A DNA stretch of 64,000 nucleotides from Azonexus sp. (GTDB taxonomy: Bacteria; Pseudomonadota; Gammaproteobacteria; Burkholderiales; Rhodocyclaceae): contig JAUYEI010000128.1 in the NCBI GenBank assembly GCA_030691385.1, positions 1 through 64,000 on the forward strand. Direction: 5' to 3'. The position numbers were made by a program, and so were the translations under genes. The notes under the pieces were generated by a model, which saw only the letters and a program-made list of their open reading frames with translations, was not told the origin of the DNA and made no database searches. Below are positions 58,429 through 64,000 of this stretch, piece by piece (the first letter of the stretch is position 1; every line of letters begins with the position of its first letter).

Positions 58429-59769
58429 ATGTTTCGCGCCGCCGCGCGTGGCCTGATTGCCCACGCCCTCCCCATTTTGATCGCCCAGTTGTCCTCCATC
58501 GGCATGATGGTGGTCGATACCGCCGTGCTCGGCCATGTCAGCTCGCTCGATCTGGCTGCCGTGGCAATTGGCGGCGGCATCCATGTTTCGGTCGTCTTCG
58601 CGCTGGTCGGCATCCTGCAGGCCGTGTCGCCGGTTGTCGCCCACCTGCACGGCGCCGGGCGCGATGACGAGGTGGCTGGCATACTCCAGCAGGGATTCTG
58701 GCTGGCCATGCTGCTCGCCGTGCCGGGCATCCTGTTCCTGACTCATCCGGGTGCCGTGCTCGGCATGGCGGACATGGATGCGGCGGTCGAGGCCAAGGTT
58801 CGCCAATATCTCGCCCTGCTCGCCTGGGGCCTGCCGGCTTCGCTGTTCTACCGGACTTTCTGGGCGTTCTGCAATGCGCTGGGCAAACCGCGCGTGCTCA
58901 TGGGCATCGGGCTGTCCAGCCTGGCTCTGCATGCGCTACTGGCCTGGGGGCTGGCCTTGCAGGGCTGGCTCGGCGAACCGCTCGGCGTGGCCGGGTGCGC
59001 GCTGTCCAATATCCTGATCGGCTGGCTGGCCTGTGCCAGCGCCGCCGCCTATCTCGCCTTCGGGCCGCTCGGCCGGCGTTATCGGCCGTTTTCCAACTGG
59101 CGGTCGCCAAACTGGGCCGCCTGGCGCGAACTGCTGCGCATAGGGGTGCCGATGGGCTTGTCGAATCTCGTCGAAATTACCTCGTTCACGCTGATCGCGC
59201 TGTTTGTCGCTTCGCTCGGGGCGACCGTGGTGGCCGGTCATCGCATCGTGGCCAACCTGTCGGCACTGATCTACATGCTGCCATTGTCGCTTGGCATCGC
59301 CACCATGGTCGCCGTTGGTCAGGCGGTCGGTGCCCATGACGCGGCGCGGGCGCGGGGGACGATCCGGGCCGGACTGATTCTGGCGGGCGTCTCGTCTTCC
59401 ACTGTCGGTTTTTTGCTCTGGCTCAGCGCCGAACCGCTGGTCGCCGCCTATACCGATGATCCAACCGTGCGCGCCGTGGCCATGAGCCTGATCATCTATG
59501 TCGCCATCTATCAATTTTTCGATGCGCTGCAGACCATCGCCGGCCACGTTTTGCGGGCCTATCGCGTCACTTTCGTGCCCATGCTGGTGCAGATTTTCTG
59601 CTTCTGGGGCGTCGGCCTGCTCGGTGGCGCCTGGCTCTGTTACCGCTGGTCCACGCCGCTCGGCGTCGCCGGTTTCTGGCTGGCCGCCGTGATCAGTCTG
59701 CTGTTGGCGGCGGCCATGCTGCTCCCCTTGTTGCGCAAGGTGATGCTGGCCACGGAATCAACCCTGTAA
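58429..59769 (+). CDS. MATE family efflux transporter (NorM-like)
   Basis: LPILIAQLSSIGMMVVDTAVLGHVSSLDLAAVAIGGGIHVSV; GVPMGLSNLVEITSFTLIALFVASLGATVVAGHRI; alternative ATG at 58411. Confidence 0.92.
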   Translation: MFRAAARGLIAHALPILIAQLSSIGMMVVDTAVLGHVSSLDLAAVAIGGGIHVSVVFALVGILQAVSPVVAHLHGAGRDDEVAGILQQGFWLAMLLAVPGILFLTHPGAVLGMADMDAAVEAKVRQYLALLAWGLPASLFYRTFWAFCNALGKPRVLMGIGLSSLALHALLAWGLALQGWLGEPLGVAGCALSNILIGWLACASAAAYLAFGPLGRRYRPFSNWRSPNWAAWRELLRIGVPMGLSNLVEITSFTLIALFVASLGATVVAGHRIVANLSALIYMLPLSLGIATMVAVGQAVGAHDAARARGTIRAGLILAGVSSSTVGFLLWLSAEPLVAAYTDDPTVRAVAMSLIIYVAIYQFFDALQTIAGHVLRAYRVTFVPMLVQIFCFWGVGLLGGAWLCYRWSTPLGVAGFWLAAVISLLLAAAMLLPLLRKVMLATESTL

Positions 59770-59905
59770 TTATGAATTTCGGCGTGCCGCGATTGTTTGC
59801 GTCTGTGGTAAGATTTTGAGTTCAAGCCGGTATAACCGGGTGGGGTCGGGGGAAGTTTCGGCCACCGCTCATTGCTCGCAACTCAACTAAACGCAAGGAA
59901 AGCGC

Positions 59906-61066
<1,161 letters not shown>

Positions 61067-61077
61067 GGAGCTATTGA

Positions 61078-61971
61078 ATGTCCATTTTCATCAATAAAAA
61101 CACCCGCATCATTACCCAGGGCATCACCGGCAAGACCGGCCAGTTCCATACGGAAAAGTGCCAGGAATACGCCAACGGCAAGGAATGCTTCGTTGCCGGC
61201 GTGAACCCGAAGAAGGCTGGCGAAAGCATCTTCAACATTCCTATCTTCGGTTCCGTCAAGGAAGCCGCGGCCGAAACCGGCGCCACCGTTTCCGTCATCT
61301 ACGTGCCGCCCCCGGGTGCTGCCGCTGCCATCTGGGAAGCCGTTGAAGCCGACCTCGATCTGGCCATCTGCATCACCGAAGGCATCCCGGTTCGCGACAT
61401 GCTGATCCTGCGCAACAAGATGAAGGCCAAGGAAGCCGCCGGTGGCAAGAAGACCCTGCTGCTCGGCCCGAACTGCCCTGGCCTGATCACCCCGGACGAA
61501 GTGAAGATCGGCATCATGCCGGGTCACATCCACCGCAAGGGCCGCATCGGCGTCGTTTCCCGTTCCGGCACCCTGACCTACGAAGCCGTCGGCCAGCTGA
61601 CCGAAATCGGTCTCGGCCAGTCGTCGGCCGTCGGTATCGGTGGTGACCCGATCAACGGTCTCAAGCACATCGACGTCATGAAGGCTTTCAACGACGATCC
61701 GGATACCGACGCGGTCATCATGATCGGCGAAATCGGTGGTCCTGACGAAGCCGAAGCCGCCATGTGGTGCAAGGAAAACATGAAGAAGCCGATCGTCGGC
61801 TTCATCGCCGGTGTCACCGCACCGGCCGGCAAGCGCATGGGTCACGCTGGTGCCCTGATCTCCGGCGGTGCCGACACGGCTGATGCCAAGCTCGCCATCA
61901 TGGAAGAGTGTGGTTTCACCGTGACGCGCAACCCGTCCGAAATGGCCAGGCTGCTCAAGGCCTTGCTGTAA
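61078..61971 (+). CDS. sucD: succinyl-CoA synthetase alpha subunit
   Basis: MSIFINKNTRIITQGITGKTGQFHTEKCQEYANG; GPNCPGLITPDEVKIGIMPGHIH. Confidence 0.97.
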   Translation: MSIFINKNTRIITQGITGKTGQFHTEKCQEYANGKECFVAGVNPKKAGESIFNIPIFGSVKEAAAETGATVSVIYVPPPGAAAAIWEAVEADLDLAICITEGIPVRDMLILRNKMKAKEAAGGKKTLLLGPNCPGLITPDEVKIGIMPGHIHRKGRIGVVSRSGTLTYEAVGQLTEIGLGQSSAVGIGGDPINGLKHIDVMKAFNDDPDTDAVIMIGEIGGPDEAEAAMWCKENMKKPIVGFIAGVTAPAGKRMGHAGALISGGADTADAKLAIMEECGFTVTRNPSEMARLLKALL

Positions 61972-61991
61972 AATTCGAGCCTGGCTCAACT

Positions 61992-62022
61992 AAAAAGACG
62001 GGCCATGAGCCCGTCTTTTTTT
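61992..62022 (+). terminator. intrinsic terminator after sucD
   Basis: AAAAAGACGGGCcatgaGCCCGTCTTTTTTTT. Confidence 0.9.
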
Positions 62023-62052
62023 TGTCCGGCCAAGCCGGGCGTGGATTGAAAC

Positions 62053-62754
62053 ATGGAACTCGATTTCACCTCCGCCGTTTTCTGGGCCGCTGTCGGCCAG
62101 ATCATCCTGATCGACATCGTGCTCTCCGGCGACAACGCCGTGGTCATCGCACTGGCCTGCCGCAACCTGTCGCCGGAGCAGCGCAAAACAGGCATTTTCT
62201 GGGGCGTCGCCGGCGCCGTGAGCCTGCGCGTCGTGCTCACGGTGTTTGCCGCGCTGGTCATGAACCTGCCGTGGCTCAAACTCGTCGGCGGCCTGTTGCT
62301 GGTGTGGATCGCCGTCAAGCTCATGTTGCCGGAGGATGAGGAGGGGCATGATATCGAGTCTTCGGGGAATCTCTGGGGCGCTGTCAAGACCATTGTGGTC
62401 GCCGATTTCGTCATGAGCCTCGACAACGTGATTGCCGTTGCTGGCGCCGCCCAGGGCAGTCTGGCCTTGCTCCTTTTCGGGCTGGCCGTCAGCATTCCGC
62501 TGATCGTCTGGTCGAGCCAGCTGATCCTGCACTGGATGGAGCGTTTTCCGTCCATCGTCCTGTTTGGTGCCGCTTTGCTCGGCTACGTTGCCGGGCAAAT
62601 GATTTTTTCCGATCCTGGCGTCATCGCCATCCTGCCGCAACTGCCGGAATGGTCGGCCAAGGCGGCCGGAATCGTTGGTGCCTTGCTGGTTGTTTTTGTC
62701 GGCCGCTGGCTTGAGCGGCGGGCTCTTGCACGGCAGGACGTGACCATCGTTTAG
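62053..62754 (+). CDS. TerC family integral membrane protein (YjbE-like)
   Basis: QIILIDIVLSGDNAVVIALACRNLSPEQRKTGIFWG; DFVMSLDNVIAVAGAAQG. Confidence 0.93.
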   Translation: MELDFTSAVFWAAVGQIILIDIVLSGDNAVVIALACRNLSPEQRKTGIFWGVAGAVSLRVVLTVFAALVMNLPWLKLVGGLLLVWIAVKLMLPEDEEGHDIESSGNLWGAVKTIVVADFVMSLDNVIAVAGAAQGSLALLLFGLAVSIPLIVWSSQLILHWMERFPSIVLFGAALLGYVAGQMIFSDPGVIAILPQLPEWSAKAAGIVGALLVVFVGRWLERRALARQDVTIV

Positions 62755-62764
62755 GGAGCACATC

Positions 62765-63721
62765 GTGGCCTTGTTTCTTTCGGAAAATGACGTAAAAAAC
62801 CTGTTGACCGTGGAAATGGCGCTCGAAGCTGTCGAATCGGCGCAACGCGACCTGGCCAACGGTCTGGCGCAGGATACGCCGCGGGCGCGCAGCCGCTTGC
62901 CGCAGACGACGCTGCATATCCTGCAGGGCGCCCTCCCGGCGCAAGGCGTGATCGGCTACAAGGCTTACACGAGCAACAAGAGCGGCAACCGTTTTCTGGT
63001 CCATTTGTTCGATGCCGCGACGGGGCAGCTCAAGGCGATCATCGCGGCCGACTATCTGGGCATGATCCGCACCGGTGCGGCGAGCGGTGTCGCGGCCCGC
63101 TGGCTGGCGCGGCCCGACGCCAGCGTGGCCGGCGTGTTTGGATCAGGCTGGCAGGCCGAAGGCCATGTCCGGGCCATCTGCGCCGCCCTGCCACTGGAGC
63201 GCGTCAAGGTATTCGGCCGGAAGGCCGACAAATTGCAGGATTTTTGCCGGCGCCTGAGCGAAACGACGGGTATTGCCGTCGAGCCGGCCGCAAGTGCCGA
63301 AGAAACCGTGCGCGGCAGTGATGTCATCGGGACGGTGACGACGGCGGCGCAGCCTTTGTTCGACGCCGCCTGGCTCGAGCCCGGGGTGCATATCAATGCC
63401 GCCGGTTCCAATTCGCTGATTCGTCAGGAGTTGTCCGAGGCAGCCGTCAGGCGCTGCGACCTGATTACGGTCGATGCAGTGCCGACGGCGCTGGCCGAGG
63501 CTGGCGACCTGTTGCCCCTGCTGGAGAAAGGCCGCCTGCACGCCAGGCAACTGGTGGAACTGGGCGAGGTGATAGTCGGACGCCACGCCGGGCGAGTGTC
63601 GGCCGAACAGATCACGCTGTTCGAGTCGCAGGGGATGGCCATTCAGGATCTTGCCGTGGCGCTGCGGGTGCTGGCCGCCGCCGAAGCAAAAGGCTTGGGC
63701 CAGACTATCCCCATGGAATGA
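62765..63721 (+). CDS. ornithine cyclodeaminase/mu-crystallin family protein
   Basis: FLSENDVKNLLTVEMALEAVESAQRDLANG; YLGMIRTGAASGVAARWLARPDASVAGVFGSGWQAEGHVRA; GTG start. Confidence 0.93.
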   Translation: MALFLSENDVKNLLTVEMALEAVESAQRDLANGLAQDTPRARSRLPQTTLHILQGALPAQGVIGYKAYTSNKSGNRFLVHLFDAATGQLKAIIAADYLGMIRTGAASGVAARWLARPDASVAGVFGSGWQAEGHVRAICAALPLERVKVFGRKADKLQDFCRRLSETTGIAVEPAASAEETVRGSDVIGTVTTAAQPLFDAAWLEPGVHINAAGSNSLIRQELSEAAVRRCDLITVDAVPTALAEAGDLLPLLEKGRLHARQLVELGEVIVGRHAGRVSAEQITLFESQGMAIQDLAVALRVLAAAEAKGLGQTIPME

Positions 63722-63923
63722 GGTTTGACCGAAACCTTGCGACAAGTAAGAATGTCACGGTTTTGTGTCTCCAAAACGATTGGGGGACGGCCATCGGCGG
63801 AGGGGAAATGTTCGGGGCAGCGTATGGAAAAGCAGATCAATGTCGCCGGATGCGAGTTGTTCCGCTGGCGCTGCACGTCGAAAAGTCGGCCCCGGGCACA
63901 TGTTCTTCAATCAGGTTTGCCCG

Positions 63924-64000
63924 ATGAGGCTGGCCGATGCCCTGGAAATGGTGATGCGCACCGATCCGGGCATGATCCGTTCGCACAACGAAGATGCTGT
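63924..64000 (+). CDS. PP2C-type protein phosphatase, 5' fragment
   Basis: MRLADALEMVMRTDPGMIRSHNEDAV... truncated by window end. Confidence 0.75.
   Translation, partial: MRLADALEMVMRTDPGMIRSHNEDA

Noticed and set aside
62798-62822. AACCTGTTGACCGTGGAAATG resembling the dispersed repeat
   Set aside because: Encodes the expected N-terminal segment of ornithine cyclodeaminase (DVKNLLTVEMALEAVE) and only the short TTGACCGTGGAA core matches.

Overview
The window looks like a high-GC betaproteobacterial chromosome, probably Rhodocyclales/Dechloromonas-like (inferred from gene content and order only). Bases 1-4.8 kb are part of a sedentary chromosomal integron. It has a leftward cassette array with near-identical attC sites, HNH, NERD and glycosyltransferase cassettes, and a duplicated, apparently near-noncoding cassette, next to an intact rightward intI at 4886-5869. 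The rest is mostly housekeeping DNA: hrpA, an EI24 protein, a cinA-like gene, two phasins, kdsD-kdsC-lptC-lptA, a CPA2 antiporter, an MSHA-type pilus biogenesis cluster with a PrsR-like regulator, mlaFEDACB, an ABC exporter, ibaG, murA, csp, a rearranged his locus containing chrA genes and an inverted hisC, tatABC, a DegQ-like protease, sucCD, terC and others. The most interesting unexplained signal is a dispersed ~40-bp repeat with consensus approx. ACTYCCACGGTCAACCGGAAATTTCGCCCAAAATTGAAATC. I found about 12 good copies plus weaker ones, in both orientations. They lie in gene junctions (hisF/hisI, hisD/chrA, downstream of cinA and the Nif3-family gene), inside two integron cassettes, and within reading frames (hisC, the mshI-like gene, the mshN-like gene, mlaB, the tatC tail, the hrpA N-terminus). 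In hisC it looks like a clean ~12-codon in-frame insertion. A different palindromic G/C-rich repeat is inserted in frame in hrpA, and two further MITE-like elements with terminal inverted repeats are present. All calls come from reading the sequence and the ORF track; no database searches were run.
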